From the NCBI GenBank assembly GCA_001655195.1, contig LPNY01000158.1, positions 1 through 64,000 of the forward strand: a DNA stretch of 64,000 nt. The letters are read 5' to 3'. The DNA comes from Arcobacter sp. EP1. Lineage in GTDB: Bacteria; Campylobacterota; Campylobacteria; Campylobacterales; Arcobacteraceae. Both the position numbers and the translations under genes were made by a program. The notes beneath the pieces are model-generated. The model did no database searches and was not told the DNA's origin. It was given only the letters and a program-made list of their open reading frames with translations. The stretch's first letter is position 1; each line of letters opens with the position of its first letter. Positions 7,947 to 15,901 of this stretch are shown in pieces.

Positions 7947-8846
7947 ATGACATTACAACGTAAAGCTACCGTTGTTTCTACAAGCGTAGCGGCAATTCTT
8001 ACAATTATTAAACTGGTTGTAGGGATTGCTAGTGGGTCTGTTGCAGTACTAGCATCTGCAGTAGACTCAGTACTAGATATGTTTGTATCACTTTTTAACT
8101 ATTTTGCTATTTCAAACTCTGAAAAACCAGCTGATCATAACTTTAACTATGGACGGGGAAAAATCGAAGCTCTAGCATCTGTAATTGAGGGAACAATTAT
8201 TGCCGTATCGGGTCTATTTTTACTCTATCAAGCAGTTAAAAAAGCTATCAATGGTGATATTTCAAGTTATATTGGTGAATCTCTTACTATCATGGTTATC
8301 TCACTTATTATAACGGTTGGTCTAGTAATTTACTTAAACTATGTTGCAAAAAAAACAAATTCAATGGTGATTAAAGCTGATGCTTTACACTATAAAACAG
8401 ATGTTTATACCAACGCCGCTGTTTTAATATCACTTTTACTAGTTAACTTCACAGGTTATGAAATTATTGATGTTCTTGTGGGTGGAGGAATTTCGCTTTT
8501 TATTATTTATTCAGCCTATGAACTCATTCAAGAGGGTGTTTTAGTTTTACTTGACCGCTCGGTGGATGAAGAACTTGTTGAAAAAATCGTTGATGTGATT
8601 AATAGTGAAGAGCGTATTAACACCCATCATTTACTTAAAACACGAGAAGCAGGACATCAGACTTTTGTGGATGTACACCTCGTATTTGATTGTCTAATCA
8701 CGCTAATGGATGCCCATAGAGTGACAGATAGAGTTGAGGATAAGATTCATAAGCTTGATGAACAACGAGAATGGATTATAACAATTCATATGGATCCATA
8801 TGATGATTTTGAGATGAACGAACAGGGAGAAATCACCCATGCTTAA
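7947..8846 (+). CDS. Cation diffusion facilitator (FieF-like)
   Basis: Inner-membrane divalent-metal/proton antiporter with about six hydrophobic helices followed by a cytosolic domain (299 aa). The transport-site residues of the FieF/YiiP type are present: Asp40 and Asp44 (SAVDSVLDM) and His148/Asp152 (LHYKTD). The C-terminal domain has the ferredoxin-like metallochaperone pattern with HH and DVHLVFD segments that bind regulatory metal in YiiP. It likely exports Zn2+ or Fe2+; the sequence alone does not fix the metal. It lies 4 nt after the aminotransferase and overlaps the rhodanese gene by 8 nt. Confidence 0.93.
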   Translation: MTLQRKATVVSTSVAAILTIIKLVVGIASGSVAVLASAVDSVLDMFVSLFNYFAISNSEKPADHNFNYGRGKIEALASVIEGTIIAVSGLFLLYQAVKKAINGDISSYIGESLTIMVISLIITVGLVIYLNYVAKKTNSMVIKADALHYKTDVYTNAAVLISLLLVNFTGYEIIDVLVGGGISLFIIYSAYELIQEGVLVLLDRSVDEELVEKIVDVINSEERINTHHLLKTREAGHQTFVDVHLVFDCLITLMDAHRVTDRVEDKIHKLDEQREWIITIHMDPYDDFEMNEQGEITHA

Positions 8847-9270
8847 AAAACTACTGACACTATTGATGTTTGCACCACTACTTTATGCACAAGTCAATTT
8901 TCAAACAGCTAAACTTTATAAAGCAGATATCAGTGCGAAACAAGCATATGAAATGCAACAAGAGGGAGTTGTTCTCATTGATGCACGAACAAAAAGAGAG
9001 TTTAATACTCTGCATCCTAAAGGTTCAATTAATATTCCTGTCTTTTTTGAAAAAAATGGAAAGCGGGTTTTTAATCAAAACTTTCCTAATGAAGTCTATG
9101 AACTTCAAAAAAAGAACCTCAATACAAAACTTATTTTAATATGCCGTACTGGCTCACGTACAAAACTGGCTTCTAATATCCTAGCAAACCTTGGTTTTAA
9201 AGAAGTTTATAACGTACAATACGGTTTTGCTTTAGATTGGACAAAAGTTAATCTCCCTGTTGCAAAATAG
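8839..9270 (+). CDS. Periplasmic rhodanese-domain protein
   Basis: 143 aa with a Sec signal peptide (about 1-17, cleavage after LLYA) and one rhodanese domain. The active-site loop is CRTGSR at 102-107, giving the catalytic Cys102; the domain entry is VLIDARTKREF. Periplasmic single-domain rhodaneses are common in sulfur-metabolising Campylobacterota, where they carry sulfane sulfur, but the partner here is not visible. The start overlaps the end of the cation-efflux gene by 8 nt, so translation is probably coupled. Confidence 0.9.
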   Translation: MLKKLLTLLMFAPLLYAQVNFQTAKLYKADISAKQAYEMQQEGVVLIDARTKREFNTLHPKGSINIPVFFEKNGKRVFNQNFPNEVYELQKKNLNTKLILICRTGSRTKLASNILANLGFKEVYNVQYGFALDWTKVNLPVAK

Positions 9271-9335
9271 CCCTTTATAAGTCCTATTTTACTTAACTTT
9301 TTGTAAAGTATAGTATATAAAGAATAGGACACTCT

Positions 9336-11684
9336 ATGAACTACATAAAAATTCTAGGGGCAAATGGAAGTAAAGCAAAATCATATGCCAGCGCTTCTTT
9401 TCAAATATTTAAAGATATTGTTGTTGATGCAGGAAATATTGTTAATGCCTTAGGCACTGACGCACAATATATTAATCATATTTTTTTAACACACTCTCAT
9501 GCAGAACATATTTCTGATTTACCTTTTGTTATTGAAAGTTACTTTGAAAAACGTACACAACCACTCACTATTTATGCACTTAAAGAGACAATTGAAACCT
9601 TAAAAGAGCACTCTTTTAATAACAAAATTTGGACAGATTATACAAAAATAAAATTGCTCAATAGTGATAAAAATGCTCTTATTTTCCAAGAAATTAAACT
9701 TCATGAAACTATAAAACTAGGCTTTTATAAAATTAAAGCAATTGAAGCTAATCATATTAATGGTTCATGTGGTTATGTGGTAATGAAAGACAACCTAGGT
9801 TATTTAATAAGTGGAGACACATACTGCAACGATGCCCTTTGGAATGAGCTCAATAACAATACAAAAATTAAGTCGTTGATTATTGAGTGTTCATTTCCAA
9901 ATCAAATGCACCAATTAGCTAAAGAGAGTCTTCATTTAACACCTAACTTACTCAAAGATGAATTAAAAAAGCTACAACGAAAGGATATTCAAATCTTTCT
10001 TTATCATCTAAAACCCTCTTATAACGAAACACTTATTGAAGAGATTCAAGAAAATAAGATTTTACAAAATGGAGGGAAAGTTTTAGAAGATGGGGATGTA
10101 ATACATATTGATACGGGTGAAATCGAGACTAATATGATTAGCCATGATAAATTTGAGCGTATCATGGAAATCAATCTTGCTCTGTCTCATCAACTTAATA
10201 AAGACAAACTTCTTGAAATGATTCTTCAATTAACACAAGAGCTTACCCATGCTGATGCAGGAACACTCTATATTGTTTCCAAAGATAAAAAGTATCTGGA
10301 GTTTCAAGTAGTACAAAACAACACATTAGATATTCAAATGGGTGGAACCAAAGGTGACATTACTTGGGATAAACTACCACTATATTTAGAAGACGGTACA
10401 AAAAATCTCACAATGGTAGCAGTTATGTCTGCACTACAGAACCAAATAATTAATATTGAAGATGTTTATTACGATACAAATTATAACTTTGAAGGAACAA
10501 AAGCCTTTGACAGCTCTACAGGATATCGCTCTACTTCTATGTTAGTCATACCAATGGTTAACCATGAGAATGATGTTATTGGAGTATTACAGCTAATTAA
10601 TAAAAAAAATATGGGAGATCATGAGACTATCAATTTTGATGAGGCTGATGAACGTATATTAAAAGCACTTGCAGGACAAGCAGCTATGGCATTGACTAAT
10701 ACACAACTGATTAATAGTTTAGAAGAGTTTATTGATGCCTACATTGCAACCATTGCCCAAGCCATTGATGCAAAATCACCCCATACAAAAAATCACATTG
10801 TCAATGTTGCAAAGATTGCTTCACTCTTGGCGAATGCAATTCATGAAGATAACACTATTTATAAAAATATACGATATAGCAAAAATGATTTTAAACAGAT
10901 AGAAATAGCAGCATGGATGCACGATATTGGTAAAATTTCTATCCCTGAATCAATTATTGATAAACCAACTAAACTACAAACTATTGTGGATAGGATTGAA
11001 TTGATTAAAGAACGTTTTGAAATTTTAATCCGCGATACGAAAATTGCTATTCTTGAACAAAAGCTCTCACAAGAAGAAGGCAAAAATCAAATAGCTCAAT
11101 TTCAAGATGATTTAGCCTTTTTAGAAGTTGCTAATATTGGTGGTGAATATATGGGTGATGATAAAATTGAACGCATCCATAAAATTGCACAATATACTTA
11201 TATAAAAAATGGCCAAGAAACTCCTTTTTTATCAAAAAATGAAGTTAATAATCTCATTATTCGAAAAGGAACTCTCACAGAAGAAGAGAAACGACTTATG
11301 AATGGTCATGCTAAACTCTCCTATGATATGCTCTCTGCACTTCCTTTTCCTAAAAAATTTAGCGATGTTTTACATATTGCTGCAAATCATCATGAGAAAC
11401 TTAATGGAAAAGGATACCCAAGAGGACTTGGTGAAAAAGATCTTGTTCTAGAAGACCGTATTATGATACTAGCCGATGTCTTTGAAGCACTAACCGCATC
11501 AGATCGTCCTTATAAGGATGGAAAAAAGCTTTCTGAAGTCTTTAAAATACTTTCATTTATGGTAAAAGATGAAGAGATTGATGGGGAATTGATACGTTTC
11601 TTTCATAAACATGAAATATTAAAAGAGTATTCAAATGAACAGCTAAAACATACTCAAATTGATGAAAGTAGACTACTATATTAA
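9336..11684 (+). CDS. MBL-fold / GAF / HD-GYP signalling protein
   Basis: 782 aa, no signal peptide, so cytosolic. Residues about 1-260 are a metallo-beta-lactamase fold of the phosphodiesterase/RNase Z type with HSHAEH at 53-58 (Glu replaces the usual Asp of HxHxDH), a later ISGDTY and an ECSF strand. Residues about 270-450 are a GAF sensor domain. The rest is an HD-GYP domain: His in KSPHTKNH (about 480), HDIGK at about 530, and HHEKLNGKGYP at about 685. A helical insertion of over 100 residues follows HDIGK. HD-GYP domains hydrolyse cyclic-di-GMP; the MBL domain could act on a second cyclic nucleotide. The next gene, an adenylate cyclase, starts immediately after the stop codon. Confidence 0.9.
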   Translation: MNYIKILGANGSKAKSYASASFQIFKDIVVDAGNIVNALGTDAQYINHIFLTHSHAEHISDLPFVIESYFEKRTQPLTIYALKETIETLKEHSFNNKIWTDYTKIKLLNSDKNALIFQEIKLHETIKLGFYKIKAIEANHINGSCGYVVMKDNLGYLISGDTYCNDALWNELNNNTKIKSLIIECSFPNQMHQLAKESLHLTPNLLKDELKKLQRKDIQIFLYHLKPSYNETLIEEIQENKILQNGGKVLEDGDVIHIDTGEIETNMISHDKFERIMEINLALSHQLNKDKLLEMILQLTQELTHADAGTLYIVSKDKKYLEFQVVQNNTLDIQMGGTKGDITWDKLPLYLEDGTKNLTMVAVMSALQNQIINIEDVYYDTNYNFEGTKAFDSSTGYRSTSMLVIPMVNHENDVIGVLQLINKKNMGDHETINFDEADERILKALAGQAAMALTNTQLINSLEEFIDAYIATIAQAIDAKSPHTKNHIVNVAKIASLLANAIHEDNTIYKNIRYSKNDFKQIEIAAWMHDIGKISIPESIIDKPTKLQTIVDRIELIKERFEILIRDTKIAILEQKLSQEEGKNQIAQFQDDLAFLEVANIGGEYMGDDKIERIHKIAQYTYIKNGQETPFLSKNEVNNLIIRKGTLTEEEKRLMNGHAKLSYDMLSALPFPKKFSDVLHIAANHHEKLNGKGYPRGLGEKDLVLEDRIMILADVFEALTASDRPYKDGKKLSEVFKILSFMVKDEEIDGELIRFFHKHEILKEYSNEQLKHTQIDESRLLY

Positions 11685-13856
11685 ATGAAAAATAAAGTCC
11701 TACAAAAAGTATTTATCTACAGCAGTGCAAGTATAGCTGTAGCTATATTCTTGAGTTTCATCTATATTTTTTATCCTAAACTACCTGATTCTATTGACAA
11801 TAGAATGCGTGATTATCTTTTTAATGTTCGAGGAGAAATTCCCAATACTAATAATGTTGTTATTGTTGATATTGATGAAAAATCCCTTCAAAGTTTGGGA
11901 CAGTGGCCATGGAGTAGAAATCATGTATCAACCATACTTCAAAATTTAACCCAAGCGCAAGCTGCCTTAATTGCATTCGATGTTGTTTTTGCAGAAGAAG
12001 ATAGAAGTTCACCCCATAAAGTTCTTAATTCTTTAAATATTAAACAAGATAATATTCCAAACTATGACAAAATTTTAGCACAAACCATCGCACAAACACC
12101 TACTATCTTAGGGTACCAGTTTGAACTTGAAGAAAAAGAGCATTTAAATAAAACTGCTCCTTCTATTCCTGCTGTATTTATTGAAAAAAACAAAAATAGA
12201 GACAGTAACTTTTTAATCAAAGCTCATGGAACAATTATCAATATTCCAACCCTACAGGAGAATTCCTACTCCAGCGGATTTTTTAATAATATCCCCGATG
12301 ATTCAGGTATTATTCGAAGTGTCCCATTAATCATTTCTTATGATGATGTCATCTACCCTGCACTATCTCTTGAAATTATGCGTATTATCACACAATCAAA
12401 CAAAGTTAATATCAACTACAGTAATGAAGGAGTGGAATCTATTTCTTTAAATGAGATTACCATACCAACTGACAGATATGGTCGACTATTAGTAAACTTT
12501 AGAGGCCCAGAAAAAAACTTCCCTTATTACTCTGCAATTGATATCTTTAATAATAGTTTTGATAAATCTACAATTGAAAACAAGATAGTTCTTATTGGGG
12601 CATCTGCAGCAGGTCTTTTAGATTTACGGGCAACCCCTTTTGAATCAATTTATCCAGGAGTAGAAGTACATGCCAATGTTATTGATAATATCATTGCAGG
12701 TGATTTTATTTATAAAGCTTCATGGGTTGATGGTCTAAATCTCATTGCTATTTTTCTACTAAGTTTTATTATCGTATTTACAATAGCCTATACCCCATTT
12801 ATTCTTAACCCTATTATTTCAATAGGCTTTATTGCTGTTAGTTGCTTTTTTGTTTATTGGCAACTTTTTAATGAGGGCTTAGTATTTAATCTCTTTTTTC
12901 CAATAGCTACTATTATTCTGAGTGCAATTGTTGCAACCCTCTTAGACTATTTTTACGAGATAAAACAAGAAGAAGCCATCAAGAAAAAGTTTGCTTCTAA
13001 AGTATCCAAAGAGGTTATGGATAACCTTTTAGAAAACCTTGAAGATAATAGTTTTCAAGCTATGGAAAAAGAAGTAACTGTATTTTTTAGTGATGTTCGT
13101 GGATTTACACAAATTTCTGAAAAAATGAAAGATGCCCGTTCACTTATTAGTTATCTTAATGAATATATGGAGCCTATGAGCAATATTATTACAAAATACC
13201 AAGGAACTATTGATAAGTACATTGGTGATGCGATTATGGCTTATTGGAACGCCCCTGGTGATGTAAAAAATCATGCAGATAAAGCAGTACAAGCTTCATT
13301 AGAACAAATTGCGTATTTAGAAACTCTTAATAAAGAGTTTGAAAAAAACAACCAACCATTTATTGATATTGGTATTGGGTTAAATACAGGAGAAGCAGTC
13401 GTAGGAGAGATGGGAAGTATCGGACGAAGTGATTATACAGTTATTGGTGATTCGATTAACTTAGGTGCTAGGTTAGAGTCACTATGTAAATATTATAATT
13501 CACGACTTAATATCTCTAACTTTACAAAAGAGCGATTAAAAGAGAGCTATATTTTTAGATTTTTAGACTTAGTAACAGTAAAAGGGAAAGTGGAACCCAT
13601 TGAAATTTGGCAAGTCATTGACAAAGGCATTGCAACAGGAGTACTAAAAGAAGAGTTAGATAGTTATCATCAAGGCATTGAACTTTATAAGTCTTCAAAT
13701 TTCTCACAAGCCTTAGAAATTTTTCAAACACTTGAAGCAAGTGAATACAAAACAAACTTAAATATATACAAACTCTATATCCAACGATGTGAACACTATT
13801 TAGAAGTACCTCCAGAAAATTTTAATGGAGTATATGAACATACAACTAAAGGCTAA
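11685..13856 (+). CDS. CHASE2-domain adenylate cyclase
   Basis: 723 aa. An N-terminal helix (about 8-28) leads to a periplasmic CHASE2 sensor (about 30-340), three membrane helices (about 345-425) and a cytosolic class III cyclase (about 455-640). Metal aspartates are Asp470 (FFSDVRGF) and Asp515 (YIGDAIM). Lys511 sits at the adenine-specifying position, and Thr585 (DYTVIGD) replaces the Asp of mammalian enzymes, as in class IIIb adenylate cyclases. The tail (about 650-723) is TPR-like. It makes cAMP by inference. ATG follows the preceding TAA with no gap, so expression is coupled to the MBL/HD-GYP gene. It converges on the exporter/cargo pair at 14.3-18.8 kb. Confidence 0.93.
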   Translation: MKNKVLQKVFIYSSASIAVAIFLSFIYIFYPKLPDSIDNRMRDYLFNVRGEIPNTNNVVIVDIDEKSLQSLGQWPWSRNHVSTILQNLTQAQAALIAFDVVFAEEDRSSPHKVLNSLNIKQDNIPNYDKILAQTIAQTPTILGYQFELEEKEHLNKTAPSIPAVFIEKNKNRDSNFLIKAHGTIINIPTLQENSYSSGFFNNIPDDSGIIRSVPLIISYDDVIYPALSLEIMRIITQSNKVNINYSNEGVESISLNEITIPTDRYGRLLVNFRGPEKNFPYYSAIDIFNNSFDKSTIENKIVLIGASAAGLLDLRATPFESIYPGVEVHANVIDNIIAGDFIYKASWVDGLNLIAIFLLSFIIVFTIAYTPFILNPIISIGFIAVSCFFVYWQLFNEGLVFNLFFPIATIILSAIVATLLDYFYEIKQEEAIKKKFASKVSKEVMDNLLENLEDNSFQAMEKEVTVFFSDVRGFTQISEKMKDARSLISYLNEYMEPMSNIITKYQGTIDKYIGDAIMAYWNAPGDVKNHADKAVQASLEQIAYLETLNKEFEKNNQPFIDIGIGLNTGEAVVGEMGSIGRSDYTVIGDSINLGARLESLCKYYNSRLNISNFTKERLKESYIFRFLDLVTVKGKVEPIEIWQVIDKGIATGVLKEELDSYHQGIELYKSSNFSQALEIFQTLEASEYKTNLNIYKLYIQRCEHYLEVPPENFNGVYEHTTKG

Positions 13857-13867
13857 CCTTAGCCTTT
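13848..13867. terminator. Hairpin between convergent units
   Basis: AAAGGCTAA-CC-TTAGCCTTT overlaps the cyclase stop codon and lies between two convergent reading frames. The T-tract is weak in both directions, so termination strength is uncertain. Confidence 0.45.
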
Positions 13868-14123
13868 ATTGTGCTTTAAATTGGATGTCTTTAATTCTCA
13901 CATCTTCAAAATCTGTTCTTGTTTTCATTCCTAAATCTGTTCCTTCAACATCTAAATCAGTATTTTCAAATGTCATTACATCACTCTATGTAGAAGGATT
14001 TGTTATATTAGTATTGATAGTTACTGGATTATCCGTAGTAGTATCGGTATCGTAAGTTAACTCAATTTCATTGTTATCATTAATTTTCCCATGAAGATTT
14101 TTAACTACATTATGCGAGTGCAT
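13866..14123 (-). pseudogene. Amber-interrupted small reading frame
   Basis: On the minus strand a frame opens with ATG at 14123 and reads 45 codons (MHSHNVVKNLHGKIND, then NEIELTYDTDTTTDNP). It hits TAG at 13986-13988 and then continues in the same frame for 39 more sense codons (SDVMTFENTDLDVEG, then KTRTDFEDVRIKDIQF) to TAA. Both halves have similar acidic, Asn/Thr-rich composition, which suggests one gene broken by a single nonsense mutation. There is no clear ribosome site. I recognise no family. The rest of the gap (14124-14257) is AT-rich with nothing identifiable. Confidence 0.4.
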
Positions 14124-14257
14124 TTTTATAAACAGAAATTTCAATTGCATACAGTGAAGATATGCAAAAAAACTAATAACTTTCTTTAATGCACTAAATC
14201 AACGTAAAATAAAGTTAAGGAATAAAAAATTTATTTGGAAAAAAATATAAGTTTTTA

Positions 14258-15901
14258 TTAGAAATTTTGAATATAGTTTAGCTTAATCGTATATTTACTA
14301 TAAGGGGAAGATTCATGATTAGAATCTTGCTTTGAGTAAGTTCCCCCTGCACTAATAATTGATTTTTCTCCAAACTTTCGCTGTAAATTTAAGGCAAAAT
14401 CTTTCTTCTTATCACGTTTTCTAGATAAAAAGTTGACATCTTTTTCGACATCTAAAGTCTCTTTATAAAGAACACTACTTTGTAAAGAGTAAAATTTAGT
14501 AAACATATAATTATTAGCGACTCCTAAACTATAATACTCTGTAGAGACATCTGTTCTTGATTCTTCACGCTCTAATTCTTTTCCTAGATTACCACTAAAT
14601 GTAAATGTTGATTGTGGTGATATTACATATTTTAAGCTATTTTGCCACTCCACAAGATGTGAGTTTCGTGTTGGCTCGTTTTTATAATTAATTTGTCCTA
14701 GTTTTAATCCAGTTGTATATAAAAGTGTTTTATCTAAAACCTTTGTGATACTTGGAGTAATGTAAAAATTATGTTGATAAGGGTGATGTCCTAAAAAGAC
14801 TTTTTCAAAATTAAAGTTAAGTGCAATTTTATAATCTTTTGTATAATAAGTTGGTTGAAAAACTGTAGAAATATAATGAATATCTTTTTCTTTATAATCA
14901 TCATATTTTAGATTTAATAGTGTCAGATTATTTTCTAATGCAAAATTATCATCAACTTTATACTTATAAGAAAAAATACTAGCAAGTTGATATATCATTG
15001 TACTATTTTTTTCGCCACTATTTGAAAGTTCAATGTCAGTATCAAGTGTTGGATTGTAAATACTAAAAGATCCTGCATTGGGAGAATTACTAACATTAGA
15101 ATCATAAATCATGCCTAACAAAGCCGTTATATTAAAAAAATGTTTTGTCTGTTTTTGTTTAATTGCTTCAACATTTGCAATAACTTTTTCTTGAACTTTT
15201 AAAGGTAATTCTTCGCTTGCAAGTACACTATTAAACTCAGTTAATGCCTGTGAGAGAAGTCCCATTTGTAGATAAGTCTGTGCTAACTCTAACCGCACTC
15301 GTATATTATTTGGTTCTGCAATTAATATTCTATCGTAAGCACTAATAGCAAATTCATACTTTTTTGTTTCATATGCACTGCGACCTAAGTAATAATTTAT
15401 TAATATGTTTCCCATATCATTAAAGAATAGCTTATTAAAAAGAGTATAGGCCTCTTCGTAGCGTTTCTGTTTATAAATAGATAATGCCTGTTGGTAGTCT
15501 TTTGACTGTGGGACAATAGTTTTATTTGTATTTTCAACTTTAGTGGTGGCAGGTTTTGATACAACCTTTTCATCTATTTTTGTAGCAACTGTAACATTAG
15601 AAGATTTAATATCAGAACTGTTAATTAAGAATGCATTTTTAGTATGCTTGCGTATATCCTTTAAGGCTTTTTTTCTATCTTTATTTTCAATATTAACAAA
15701 GTAGTAGATATAGTATTGTCTCTTTTCAGTATAGGTATCATAGATTTTTTCATAATTACGTAGTTTCCATAAACTACTTAGTTTCTTGACAACTGCAACT
15801 TGAATTGCTGATTTGGTAGTATCAATTTGAGAAAGCTCAACCGGTTTAGCAAAAGTACCTACTATACTAAAAAATGTTAAATATAAAATTCGTATTATCA
15901 T
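14258..15901 (-). CDS. TPR/beta-barrel outer-membrane exporter, DUF560 (Slam/T11SS) type
   Basis: 547 aa with a signal peptide (about 1-18), a SPOR-like segment (about 45-95), a Thr/Lys linker and TPR repeats (about 135-255). The C-terminal half is an outer-membrane barrel of alternating aromatic strands ending IQNF. The junction is diagnostic: a TPR helix ending LASEELP, a helix VQEKVIANVEAIK, then the first strand with YDSNVSNSP. This matches the DUF560/Slam pattern (LP..V...I...L, then GYDSNVN). Slam proteins (type XI secretion) carry proteins with TbpB-like barrels across the outer membrane. It overlaps its upstream neighbour, the likely cargo, by 4 nt (ATGA). Confidence 0.8.
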   Translation of the reverse strand: MIIRILYLTFFSIVGTFAKPVELSQIDTTKSAIQVAVVKKLSSLWKLRNYEKIYDTYTEKRQYYIYYFVNIENKDRKKALKDIRKHTKNAFLINSSDIKSSNVTVATKIDEKVVSKPATTKVENTNKTIVPQSKDYQQALSIYKQKRYEEAYTLFNKLFFNDMGNILINYYLGRSAYETKKYEFAISAYDRILIAEPNNIRVRLELAQTYLQMGLLSQALTEFNSVLASEELPLKVQEKVIANVEAIKQKQTKHFFNITALLGMIYDSNVSNSPNAGSFSIYNPTLDTDIELSNSGEKNSTMIYQLASIFSYKYKVDDNFALENNLTLLNLKYDDYKEKDIHYISTVFQPTYYTKDYKIALNFNFEKVFLGHHPYQHNFYITPSITKVLDKTLLYTTGLKLGQINYKNEPTRNSHLVEWQNSLKYVISPQSTFTFSGNLGKELEREESRTDVSTEYYSLGVANNYMFTKFYSLQSSVLYKETLDVEKDVNFLSRKRDKKKDFALNLQRKFGEKSIISAGGTYSKQDSNHESSPYSKYTIKLNYIQNF

